43,753 nt of DNA from SLFT01 sp964493075. Lineage in GTDB: Bacteria; Hydrogenedentota; Hydrogenedentia; Hydrogenedentales; CAITNO01. The stretch spans positions 1 to 43,753 of the forward strand of contig CAZBNU010000006.1 in assembly GCA_964493075.1 (NCBI GenBank). The letters run 5' to 3'. A program made the position numbers and the translations under genes. Positions 15,565-23,625 of this stretch are shown one piece after another (within the stretch, counting starts at the first letter, position 1; every line of letters starts with the position of its first letter). Below the pieces are notes generated by a model. The model was not told the origin of the DNA. It did no database searches and saw nothing but the letters and a program-made list of their open reading frames with translations.

Positions 15565-18234
15565 TTATTGCAAGCGATCCAGCAGCATAAATGCCTCTGG
15601 AAATATGTGTCGTGCATCTTCGTCATCAAGTTGATCCATCAATTCGCGAATACGCGCTGGGTTTGCGTCTACATAATAGGACTTGTAGAAGGGGAGGAGT
15701 TCCGGCATCATGTCGGCAAGCGTTTCAAATACTTCCCTGCCAGCGCTGTCTTGTCCTGCCCCTGTGAAGGAACGCCACCGTGCCCATAATACCCACGAAT
15801 CCTGTTCCGCCTGCAGTACGGGATTATCCGCCAGCAATGCCGCCTCCTCATAGTTGCCGAGTGCAACAAGGCTGTTCATCAACAGATAGAGGATATAGGC
15901 ATTGTCAGGGGCATGGTCAAGGGCTACACGCAATGCCGACTCGGCGGCGTGATGATTGCCCAGAGCGGCTTCCGCAATGCCTAGACGCATGTAAAGCCAC
16001 CGGTATTCAGGCCACTCTTCGATGCCGTCTTTTAGCAGGAGAACCGCCTGCTCATAGGATTTGGTTTCTGTGAGGGAGATGCCATAAGCTTCAATGACTT
16101 CAGGCGGCATATTGTGAACCATACCCGTGTACTGTTGGAAGAAGTGAACTGCCTTCTGATGGTCTCCGGATTTATGGGCGGCAATTCCTAAGTAGAGAAA
16201 TGACTCCGGACAGGCCAGGGAGGGTTCTGCCCCAAATTTTCCCAATGCCGCGATAAATGGCGTGTTATCCGTGTAAAATGCGGTCGGCATGTATTTTTTA
16301 AGTTGATCACATGAGGATGTGCCGGGGTTTCGGAGAGCAATATTCGCTAATTGTTCCAAGTTGAGAACAACATCGAGTGACGTTGCAAGGGCTGACACTC
16401 TTGTTGCTGCAACCAGGCTGCTTTGTGTTGCCTTGGCAAATGCGGAAGCCGCCAAGTCAGTATACCCGGCAATGGAAGATTCAATGCCCAACCGCAGCCA
16501 AAATCCGCCTTCTTCGTCGGGAAGATATTGAATTTCCTTCATCGTGTGATGAATGAGAGGAAGCGACGCATTTTGAGCAAGTTTATTGATCAAATTGTTA
16601 AAAATAGTTTTCCCATCTTCTTCTATTGTCTCTGTCGCAGAAAAATTACTGGGAGATATTCTGTATAGAGCAAGGTCACGCTCCCCTGGAGAATAGCGGC
16701 GCTCGTAGGCTAGATGGTTGTTTTTCAGGCATGACATGAAAGTTGTCTCATCAAAGTCCGTAGTCAGCACCAAAAGAATCCAGATTTCTGGCATCGTGTC
16801 ATTTGATGGCATACACAAAAGTGATGCAGTTTCGCAGAGCGTTCCCCGATTGAATGCGGCGACAATAGGAACGGGAGGTGTTCCCTCAATATTTATCTTC
16901 AATACCGGGAGAAAAAAGGGGTCTTCTAGAAGAAGGATAGCATCCGTTTCTTTTGATTGGATCACATGTTCGTAATTCTGTCGCCAGGCAGAACGGGTTT
17001 GCGGAGGAAGGGCAATGGAAAGTTGGTAGAGGTAAAGGACTCCTATGAAAACTAACCCGGCAGGATAAAGGCGCTTGCGGGTCAAGAGACCTATCATCCC
17101 GCCTGCGAGCAGATAGAAAGCAAACATGCTGTACATGACATACCGGGAACCATAAACAGGTCGCCATACAAAGGATAACAGCGTAATCGATGCTACGGGC
17201 AACAGCGCCCAACATAAGAGCAGTGCCCAGCGCAGCACGGCCTCCCGTTCTCTTTTTTTGAAGCCCTGGATAAGAAACCAAAATCCGGCGCAGAGTGATG
17301 TCAGTGACAACAAAACGAGAAGTCCATCAAATATAGTGTGGTTGTCCCGTATCCATTGTTGAAAAGGGGCAGGCATAAAATACCAGGAAACCGTGGAGGG
17401 GAAGAAAGATGTCGCAGAAAGGGAAGTGCTGTCCCCGGAAAAAGTATGAATGAATACCGTGGAGGGCGTAGGTAGTTCGTAGTAACTGTAAAGTTCTTCG
17501 GCCTGCTGTGGAATAGCGCTCACCCAGGCAACCAATACGACCATCAGCAGCCCATGGCTAAGCCCCCATAAAAATGCCCTGAAATTTAGACGTCGTTCTG
17601 CAAGTAGAAGTACCACACCATATACCGGCAGTAGAAACACGGCAAAGTAATGACTGAAAACAAGTGCACCATTGGATAGAAGGTGCAGGAACCACCAGCG
17701 CAGGTGTTGTGTTCGCAAACCCAGCAGAAAGGTGATCATGCCGCATAAGGTAAACAGCGAAACGAACGCATACATGCGCGCTTCCTGAGAATGAAAAACG
17801 TGAACGGGAGAAAAAGTGATGCAGGTCAGTACCACCAGGGCGGCTTTTCGGGAGAGGGCGCTGGGCTGGAATAGCAGGCGGGTTGCACAATATCCCAAAA
17901 ACATAACGGCGATTCCGGCAAGGGCGGACAATAGACGTATATGGGCAATGGAATCGCCCGCGATTTTTGTCCAGAAATAGAACAAGGCAGGGGTTAGTGG
18001 TGCGCCGTAAGGATACAGGTCTCTCTGCTGTTCAAAAAAGGCGGAAAAGTCCGGTGTTCCCAACGCACTGACACAGGCATATTCTTCGAGATCAATGGAT
18101 TCACCGCCCAAATTATAAAGGCGTACACCGGTTCCAAGTGCAAGCAGAAGGATACATAAGAAAATATGTGTATCAACCGTTATGCCTTTATGCGGCCTGT
18201 TCTCAGATAAGGTGTTGTTCTTTTTTAAGGGCAT
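15565..18234 (-). CDS. Membrane glycosyltransferase (GT39/PMT-like) with C-terminal TPR region
   Basis: 889-aa polytopic protein. The first about 430 residues hold 10 or more hydrophobic segments and the GT-C signature: an acidic motif just after TM1 (GESIDLEEY, about 44-52) and a lumenal YPYGAPLTPALFYF segment, typical of PMT/ArnT-like polyprenyl-phosphate-sugar transferases. It should use a lipid-linked sugar on the outer face of the inner membrane; acceptor unknown. From about 590 onward the sequence turns soluble and helical with TPR-like repeats (LRLGIAEAALGNHHAAESALRV and relatives are clear), probably a periplasmic protein-binding tail. It lies 76 bp downstream of folC on the same strand and may be the last gene of that operon or separately expressed. 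Confidence 0.8.
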   Translation of the reverse strand: MPLKKNNTLSENRPHKGITVDTHIFLCILLLALGTGVRLYNLGGESIDLEEYACVSALGTPDFSAFFEQQRDLYPYGAPLTPALFYFWTKIAGDSIAHIRLLSALAGIAVMFLGYCATRLLFQPSALSRKAALVVLTCITFSPVHVFHSQEARMYAFVSLFTLCGMITFLLGLRTQHLRWWFLHLLSNGALVFSHYFAVFLLPVYGVVLLLAERRLNFRAFLWGLSHGLLMVVLVAWVSAIPQQAEELYSYYELPTPSTVFIHTFSGDSTSLSATSFFPSTVSWYFMPAPFQQWIRDNHTIFDGLLVLLSLTSLCAGFWFLIQGFKKREREAVLRWALLLCWALLPVASITLLSFVWRPVYGSRYVMYSMFAFYLLAGGMIGLLTRKRLYPAGLVFIGVLYLYQLSIALPPQTRSAWRQNYEHVIQSKETDAILLLEDPFFLPVLKINIEGTPPVPIVAAFNRGTLCETASLLCMPSNDTMPEIWILLVLTTDFDETTFMSCLKNNHLAYERRYSPGERDLALYRISPSNFSATETIEEDGKTIFNNLINKLAQNASLPLIHHTMKEIQYLPDEEGGFWLRLGIESSIAGYTDLAASAFAKATQSSLVAATRVSALATSLDVVLNLEQLANIALRNPGTSSCDQLKKYMPTAFYTDNTPFIAALGKFGAEPSLACPESFLYLGIAAHKSGDHQKAVHFFQQYTGMVHNMPPEVIEAYGISLTETKSYEQAVLLLKDGIEEWPEYRWLYMRLGIAEAALGNHHAAESALRVALDHAPDNAYILYLLMNSLVALGNYEEAALLADNPVLQAEQDSWVLWARWRSFTGAGQDSAGREVFETLADMMPELLPFYKSYYVDANPARIRELMDQLDDEDARHIFPEAFMLLDRLQ

Positions 18235-18310
18235 ATTCAGAACTGCCTGCTGTTATATCCTTGCCAACGCGGTTGTGGTACTACCCAAGCATAATGACAT
18301 ATTGCCGACA

Positions 18311-19606
18311 TCAAAAGACAACTGGCTTAGCCCCATAGCGTTTCATCAGGATAAGGCGTGCTTCTCCTACGGCATATATGGATCCGGTAACTAACAATGG
18401 ACGTTCCTTCGTAGCGAGACGTATTCCTTCCTCAAGCGCCTGTGCAAGGGTGGGGGATATCTGGTGCGGAATGTCTCCTGCATGGGTTCGTAGTTGTTCA
18501 AGGGGCAGACAGCGCCCCCCTGAGTACTGGGTCAGAATAAGGGGGGACGAAATCGGCGCCAGGATGTTAATCATACTTGAGATGTCTTTATCGGAAGAAA
18601 CGGAAAACACCGTTACGCAGTGCGGCAGGGCTTGAGCCAAAGCCTGGCATCCTGAGGGATTATGGGCTACGTCCATGATTACAGGGGGTGCATCCATCAC
18701 CAATTCCAGGCGGCCAGGCCAGCGTGCACTCTTAAGACCGTCGCTTACAACCGTTGGCGTTATCTTGGGAAAACTGCCACGAATCAGTCCGGCAAGGGCA
18801 ATAGCCACCCCAGCATTGTATACCTGATGCATACCGGCAAGTCCTAACGGTGCCTCTTCAATATCGAAGCCTGGACCATGATAGGAAACTGTGGGGTGCA
18901 GTACGTCGCCGCCGGGGAAAATCTGGTATTCTTCGCCCAGAAGAGATAGCGTTGAATTTACCCGCTGGGCTTGTGCCTTGATAATGGTCAGGGGACTCGC
19001 TGCGATGGGCCCCGTTACAGCAGGCACGTCTTTTTTGAGTATGCCTGCTTTTTCAAAGGCAATTTGCTCAAGCGTTTCGCCAAGATATTGTGTATGGTCA
19101 TAGTCTATTGTGGTGATGCCACACACTAGCGGATCCACAATGTTGGTGGAATCAAAACGTCCGCCCATGCCTACCTCCACAAGGGCAATATCCAGTTCGT
19201 GCCGGGCAAAGCAACGGAAAGCGATAGCGGTGTTCATCTCAAAGTACGTCGGTGTAATTTCAGTTTTCTCCGCCGTGCAACGTAATGCCGCAAGATGTTC
19301 GTAGAGTTCACCGTCGCTTATGGGCATATCATCAATAAGAAAGCGCTCATTTACCGATATAAGATGTGGGCTCGTAAAGCGTCCGGTGCGGTATCCCGCC
19401 TTTCGGAGAATGGCATTCAGAAACGTGAGTACACTTCCCTTGCCATTGGTACCTGCCACATGCACCACGGGGTAGCGATTTTGCGGATTGCCCTCATGCG
19501 TCATCAATTGCTGAATGTTATGAAGGCCCAGTTTGATGCCATGGACAATCAGCGAGTCCATGTACTGAAGTAATGCCGCTGGTGAAGAGGGGTTATGCAG
19601 TACCAT
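18311..19606 (-). CDS. folC: Bifunctional dihydrofolate synthase/folylpolyglutamate synthase
   Basis: 431-aa Mur-ligase-family enzyme that adds glutamate to dihydropteroate and to folates. The P-loop VAGTNGKGSV is at about 50-59, followed by TGRFTSPHLISVNERF (folate-site loop), the central VEVGMGGRFDSTNIV and the ligase-domain DVAHNPSG. Length is normal. The start overlaps accD by 14 bp; accD-folC is a common gene pair, so the start ATG at 19606 is well supported by coupling. No sign of damage. Confidence 0.95.
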   Translation of the reverse strand: MVLHNPSSPAALLQYMDSLIVHGIKLGLHNIQQLMTHEGNPQNRYPVVHVAGTNGKGSVLTFLNAILRKAGYRTGRFTSPHLISVNERFLIDDMPISDGELYEHLAALRCTAEKTEITPTYFEMNTAIAFRCFARHELDIALVEVGMGGRFDSTNIVDPLVCGITTIDYDHTQYLGETLEQIAFEKAGILKKDVPAVTGPIAASPLTIIKAQAQRVNSTLSLLGEEYQIFPGGDVLHPTVSYHGPGFDIEEAPLGLAGMHQVYNAGVAIALAGLIRGSFPKITPTVVSDGLKSARWPGRLELVMDAPPVIMDVAHNPSGCQALAQALPHCVTVFSVSSDKDISSMINILAPISSPLILTQYSGGRCLPLEQLRTHAGDIPHQISPTLAQALEEGIRLATKERPLLVTGSIYAVGEARLILMKRYGAKPVVF

Positions 19607-20471
19607 GGCCGTTACCTGAGTGCGAAAGGGGAGGTGTCAGATACTTCACAAGCCGCCCCAGGTAACCCCGCATTTCCTGGCGCTTGACAATGGCATCTAT
19701 GTATCCATTTTGAAACTGGTACTCGGCGCTTTGGAAACCTTCCGGTAATTTTACCTTTAACGCGCCCATGATGAGGCGCTTCCCGGCAAACCCGATGTAA
19801 GCACCTGGTTCGGCGATTATAATATCGCCCAGTGAGGCGAAACTCGCCCAGACGCCTCCAGTTGTAGGATCGGTAAGCACCGTAATATAGGGAATGCCTG
19901 CATCGTTGATGCGTTTCACGGCATCCGCAGTTTTTGCCATCTGCATAAGCGCCAGAATCCCTTCCTGCATACGGGCGCCGCCACTCGCAGTAAATACAAT
20001 AAGGGGTATTGAGTACTCTATGGCATCATTCACCATGCGGCAGAATTTTTCACCAACTACAGAGCCCATACTCCCCATGATGAATTCCGCTTCCATTACT
20101 CCCAGAACTACGGAGGTACCGTGAATTGTTGCGGTGCCCGTAAGTAGCGCTTCCTTTAGTTGGGAATCTTTTTGTGCGCGAACCACCCGCTCGTCATAAC
20201 TTTCACCGCCCGCGCAAAATCCTAATGGATCAACCGTAGTCAGACCAGTATGGGTTTCCGAAAAGGATTTTGGATCAACAGTTGTTTCGATACGCTTCCA
20301 GGCATTAATACGATAGTGCTTTCCGCAAACTGGGCAAACCTGCATGTTCTCTTCTACGTCAGTACGGTATACGGTCTGGTGGCAGGCGTCACACTTAATC
20401 CACAGGCCTTCTGGAATGTCGCTCTTGGCGCTGTTGCGAAGTGAAAAGCGTTTTCTTGAAAACAAGGGCAT
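19593..20471 (-). CDS. accD: Acetyl-CoA carboxylase carboxyltransferase subunit beta
   Basis: 292-aa beta subunit of the carboxyltransferase that makes malonyl-CoA for fatty-acid synthesis; works with AccA, which is not in this window. The N-terminal Cys4 zinc ribbon is complete (C27, C30, C46, C49), and the crotonase-like core carries GGARMQEGILALMQMAK and TTGGVWASFA. It starts 6 nt downstream of the zinc-ribbon coiled-coil gene and overlaps folC, giving a tight three-gene unit. Confidence 0.96.
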   Translation of the reverse strand: MPLFSRKRFSLRNSAKSDIPEGLWIKCDACHQTVYRTDVEENMQVCPVCGKHYRINAWKRIETTVDPKSFSETHTGLTTVDPLGFCAGGESYDERVVRAQKDSQLKEALLTGTATIHGTSVVLGVMEAEFIMGSMGSVVGEKFCRMVNDAIEYSIPLIVFTASGGARMQEGILALMQMAKTADAVKRINDAGIPYITVLTDPTTGGVWASFASLGDIIIAEPGAYIGFAGKRLIMGALKVKLPEGFQSAEYQFQNGYIDAIVKRQEMRGYLGRLVKYLTPPLSHSGNGHGTA

Positions 20472-20477
20472 GAGTTC

Positions 20478-21209
20478 TCAGGTTTCCTCGATCGATGCCG
20501 CGGGCTGGTTTTGGGGAAGGTTCCCCGGAAAATAAAGCAGGCGCCCGCAGTGCTGACAGGTATGAACCTTATCGTTGGCCATTATTTCGTTTACAACCTG
20601 CGGACGCACCGACATAAAGCAGCCGCCACACACTTCTTCGTTCAGCGGCACAACTGCAGGTGTGCGTGCTTTGCGGATGCGCTCATAGCGGTTGAGCAGA
20701 CCTTTATTCACTTTTTCTGCAATGGGTGGACGAGACTTAATCAGCGCCTTGCGTTCAGAGGTTAAAACATGCAGTTCTGCGTCAATCTTGGCACATGCTG
20801 CGTCTATGACCTTTAGTTCCCCCTGAATACGTTCCTTGTCTGCTGCCAGCGCTACCGTTGCCTCGTCATGTTCTATCATCAAAGCGAGAATACGTTCTTC
20901 TTTTACGGCTATCTGTTTTTTCAGCAACTCCATTTCATAAAGTAATGCCTTGTATTCTTCGTTTTTTCGGATGCTGTATAACTGGGCATCGTACTTTGCT
21001 ATTTGTGCCTGACGCTGTTCGATATCACCGGCGCATTCACGTTGTTCCAGTATCAGCCGTTTGCAGCGCTCTTCACTGTTTTTCATTTCCAAAGCAAGCC
21101 GATCGCGATGAATGGCGTATTTGTCTTTTTGTTTAGGCAATTCACGCTCGCTCTCTTTGAGCGAGGCAATCTTCATGTCCAGTTTCTGGAGTTCGAGTAG
21201 TTCTATCAA
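20478..21209 (-). CDS. Coiled-coil C4 zinc-ribbon protein (CT398/CdsZ family)
   Basis: 243-aa protein with a long helical hairpin (about 1-180, Glu/Lys/Leu-rich heptads) and a C-terminal zinc ribbon (C194, C197, C218, C221). This is the PF02591-type family, known from Chlamydia CT398 (CdsZ), where it binds sigma-54 and type III secretion proteins; in most bacteria the role is unknown, with a nucleic-acid or scaffold function suggested. It heads the operon with accD and folC. Just upstream (38 nt) is a strong minus-strand terminator ending a candidate structured RNA, so this gene is either read through or has its own unseen promoter. Confidence 0.88.
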   Translation of the reverse strand: MIELLELQKLDMKIASLKESERELPKQKDKYAIHRDRLALEMKNSEERCKRLILEQRECAGDIEQRQAQIAKYDAQLYSIRKNEEYKALLYEMELLKKQIAVKEERILALMIEHDEATVALAADKERIQGELKVIDAACAKIDAELHVLTSERKALIKSRPPIAEKVNKGLLNRYERIRKARTPAVVPLNEEVCGGCFMSVRPQVVNEIMANDKVHTCQHCGRLLYFPGNLPQNQPAASIEET

Positions 21210-21246
21210 AACTGAGGACCTTTATTTAAGTTGTAGGGTAATGGCA

Positions 21247-21276
21247 AAAAAAAACGCAGCCTCAAAAAAGGCTGCG
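21247..21276 (-). terminator. Strong intrinsic terminator on the minus strand
   Basis: Reading the minus strand, CGCAGCC, loop TTTTTTGA, GGCTGCG, then nine T. It sits 38 nt before the start of the zinc-ribbon gene, so it terminates something transcribed from the right, not that gene. Confidence 0.85.
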
Positions 21277-21517
21277 GTCATTTGATACGCAGGGGCCAAC
21301 TGGCTGCTGAACGTGCGTGTCCGTGGCCAGCATACAGAGGAAGGCCACGTTTCTTTTGAAACGCTGGCGTTCGTCAATAGATTTTTAGAAAGAAGCATCA
21401 TGGTGACAAATAGTTTCACTGCATTGTTCTATGTAAATACCAACACGATAAGCACTGTCCTGTATAACGCCTATAGCACAAATCAGTTTTCAACTTTTCT
21501 TCAGTTCAACGATCACA
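21247..21517 (-). ncRNA. Candidate structured RNA or terminated leader, about 270 nt
   Basis: There is no plausible gene here, but there is a promoter upstream (minus-strand TTGGCT at 21548-21553, 18-nt spacer, extended -10 TGCTATAAT at 21524-21532) and the strong terminator at 21247-21276. Between them are two well-formed stems: CGTTTC-AAAA-GAAACG (about 21348-21363) and GTGGCC/GGCCAC closing a 14-nt loop (about 21324-21349). It could be a free small RNA or a transcription-attenuation leader for the downstream operon. It does not show RNase P, tmRNA, SRP RNA or obvious 6S signatures. Confidence 0.45.
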
Positions 21518-21523
21518 ATGCAG

Positions 21524-21553
21524 ATTATAGCAGAAGTGGGCATGGCAAGCCAA
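21524..21553 (-). promoter_or_regulatory. Putative sigma-70 promoter for the candidate RNA
   Basis: On the minus strand TTGGCT, 18-nt spacer, TATAAT with an upstream TGC (extended -10). Predicted transcription start is near 21517, about 240 nt before the terminator stem. Confidence 0.5.
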
Positions 21554-21743
21554 ATCGAGACAAATAGCATTGATATATGATAAATCAAAGTGGTATAGTA
21601 GGAATAACCGCATTGATGCTGTATGTTGCTGCCACTTAGTTGGCTACTTGTGGAAGTTGGTGTTAGTTTTAAGTATAGGTCATGCTGGAATGTTGCAATA
21701 CTTGTAGATTTTCAGCGACCAATAATTGATAAAGGATAATTGA

Positions 21744-22673
21744 ATGAACATTTTCAAGGACAACAGTTTTTCGATTGGCAGAACACCGTTAGTACGATTA
21801 AACACGCTGGCAAAGGATAGTTGCGCTAAACAGATTCTTGCGAAGATTGAAGGACGTAATCCTGCGTATTCCGTAAAATGCCGTATTGGCGCCAACATGG
21901 TCTGGGATGCCGAAAAGCGTGGCGTTTTGAAACCAGGCGGAACCATTATTGAACCCACTTCAGGCAACACAGGAATTGCGTTGGCCTATGTTTGTGCCGC
22001 AAGAGGTTACAAATTGATGCTTACCATGCCGGAGACGATGAGTTTGGAGCGTCGTGCCATGTTAAAGGCATTTGGCGCCGAATTGATTCTTACACCTGGA
22101 GAAAAGGGCATGCCCGGCGCGATTGCAGAAGCTGAGCGCATCGCGGAAGGACACCCGGAGTATTTTTTACCGCAACAATTTAAGAATCCAGCCAATCCGG
22201 AAATACATTTCAAAACAACAGGACCGGAGATTTGGCAGGATACAGATGGGGAAGTGGATGTTTTCGTAGCAGGTGTCGGCACAGGCGGCACCATCACCGG
22301 GGTGTCCCGCTTTTTGAAGCAAGAAAAGCACATGAATGTACAGACTGTCGCTGTGGAACCGGAAACATCCCCTGTTCTCAGTGGTGGTAAGGCAGGCAAA
22401 CACAAGATTCAGGGGATTGGCGCAGGTTTTATACCGGATGTTTTGGATATGTCTCTTGTGGATCGAGTGGAGCAAGTATCTGATGAAGAGGCCTTTGACA
22501 CTGCCAGACGTCTTGCTAAAGAAGAAGGCATTATCTGCGGTATCAGTTGTGGCGCTGCGGCAGCGGTGGCATTGCGTTTAGGCAAAAAAGAGGAATATGA
22601 GAATAAAACGATTGTTGTTATTTTACCGGATACCGGCGAGCGATATTTATCCACACCGTTGTTCCAATCATAG
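21744..22673 (+). CDS. cysK: Cysteine synthase (O-acetylserine sulfhydrylase)
   Basis: 309-aa PLP enzyme making cysteine from O-acetylserine and sulfide. NPAYSVKCRIGANM contains the PLP Lys45, PTSGNTG binds substrate and cofactor phosphate, and GVGTGGTITG is the second phosphate loop. Length and the C-terminal PDTGERYLST are typical of CysK/CysM. The ATG at 21744 has AAAGGA 8 nt upstream. It is a single-gene unit between the candidate RNA and the two-component genes. Cystathionine beta-synthase is unlikely at this length. Confidence 0.95.
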   Translation: MNIFKDNSFSIGRTPLVRLNTLAKDSCAKQILAKIEGRNPAYSVKCRIGANMVWDAEKRGVLKPGGTIIEPTSGNTGIALAYVCAARGYKLMLTMPETMSLERRAMLKAFGAELILTPGEKGMPGAIAEAERIAEGHPEYFLPQQFKNPANPEIHFKTTGPEIWQDTDGEVDVFVAGVGTGGTITGVSRFLKQEKHMNVQTVAVEPETSPVLSGGKAGKHKIQGIGAGFIPDVLDMSLVDRVEQVSDEEAFDTARRLAKEEGIICGISCGAAAAVALRLGKKEEYENKTIVVILPDTGERYLSTPLFQS

Positions 22674-22796
22674 TCAAGACAATAGTGAGATGATTAGGAA
22701 GTGATAGCGCAAAAAGAAGGGGATCGGTTTGTCATTATTGTAAAGTTTTTCAATTTTGTGAATAACCGTGTTCTTGTAAGATTCTTGTGCAGGTAG

Positions 22797-22826
22797 TTGA
22801 CAAGCATTTGGATAATCGCGTATAAT
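22797..22826 (+). promoter_or_regulatory. Consensus sigma-70 promoter of the response-regulator gene
   Basis: Perfect TTGACA (22797-22802), 18-nt spacer, perfect TATAAT (22821-22826). The predicted start near 22833 leaves an untranslated leader of about 105 nt before the gene at 22939. This is the best promoter match in the window and predicts strong constitutive transcription. Confidence 0.8.
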
Positions 22827-22938
22827 TCATCTTAATATCTGTTCTGTTGGAAATTGTGAAGTTTGCGGTTTATTGCGCGTATGTATCTTGTTACAAAACT
22901 GTTAAAGACTTCGCAGAACTACTAAGGAAGGCGTACTG

Positions 22939-23520
22939 ATGGAAAGAGAAGCAAAGGCCTATACAACGTTTGAGGCAGCAAAAGTCTGTCACGTCACCCA
23001 TCATAGCATTAAGAATTGGATCAAGCAGGGGTTGATCAAAGCTTCCCGTACTCCCGGTGGTCATTACAGAATATTGGAACACGATTTGGATGCTTTCCGG
23101 GAGCAGTACGATATGTTTCCACGAGATAAAGTTATTGGAAATCGGCAGGTTATGATAGTGGACGATGATCCCGATGCCTTGGCGCTCATGGAAAGAATAC
23201 TGCTCGATGAGGGGTGCGAACTGATCAAGGTAAGTAACGCCACCGAGGTAGGCTTGAAGGCAGTACAGATGGCTCCCGATCTTATCCTGCTTGATTTCCT
23301 GATGCCGGAGATAAACGGATTTGAAGTGTGTCGTGCCTTGCGCACCAACGAAGCTACACGTTATATTCCAATTATGGCGGTGACGTGTTTGGACAAAGAA
23401 AATGATATTGAGAGGATATTTGCCTGTGGCGCGGACGATTACCTGCCCAAGCCTTTTAAGGTTGATCTATTTGTCAGTAAAGTCCGTGAATTGTTGACCA
23501 AAAAAGAAACCCGCGAATAG
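22939..23520 (+). CDS. Response regulator with N-terminal excisionase/MerR-like HTH
   Basis: 193-aa protein with reversed domain order: DNA-binding domain first, receiver second. Residues 7-56 are an HTH_17/excisionase-type winged helix (TTFEAAKVCHVTHHSIKNWI, then RTPGGHYRI). Residues 70-187 form a full receiver with the acidic pocket D75-D77, phospho-acceptor Asp119 (ILLDF), Thr149 and Lys171 (LPKPF). Most response regulators put the receiver at the N-terminus. The large hybrid kinase gene starts 105 bp downstream, so they probably form a two-component pair. The gene starts with ATG after AAGGAAGG. Confidence 0.88.
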   Translation: MEREAKAYTTFEAAKVCHVTHHSIKNWIKQGLIKASRTPGGHYRILEHDLDAFREQYDMFPRDKVIGNRQVMIVDDDPDALALMERILLDEGCELIKVSNATEVGLKAVQMAPDLILLDFLMPEINGFEVCRALRTNEATRYIPIMAVTCLDKENDIERIFACGADDYLPKPFKVDLFVSKVRELLTKKETRE

Positions 23521-23567
23521 TGAAATTTGCCCGGTTCAATGTCGTTTATCTGAAAATATCTATACAG

Positions 23568-23615
23568 ATGACCAGTGTTCCAAAGGAGTTGGGGGATGCT
23601 GGTCATTTAGTTTTT
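23568..23615 (+). terminator. Terminator-like hairpin between response regulator and kinase
   Basis: ATGACCAG (23568-23575) pairs with CTGGTCAT (23599-23606), with extra inner pairing, followed by TTAGTTTTT. The kinase ribosome-binding site GGGG comes immediately after. The hairpin probably lowers kinase transcription relative to the regulator by partial termination. The T-tract is interrupted, so termination would be incomplete. Confidence 0.5.
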
Positions 23616-23625
23616 GGGGATTAAC

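Noticed and set aside
21247..21517. RNase P RNA, suggested by GAGGAAGGCC on the plus strand and by proximity to a zinc-ribbon gene
   Set aside because: The conserved GAGGAAAGTCC and matching 3' core are absent, and the strand is wrong for the terminator.
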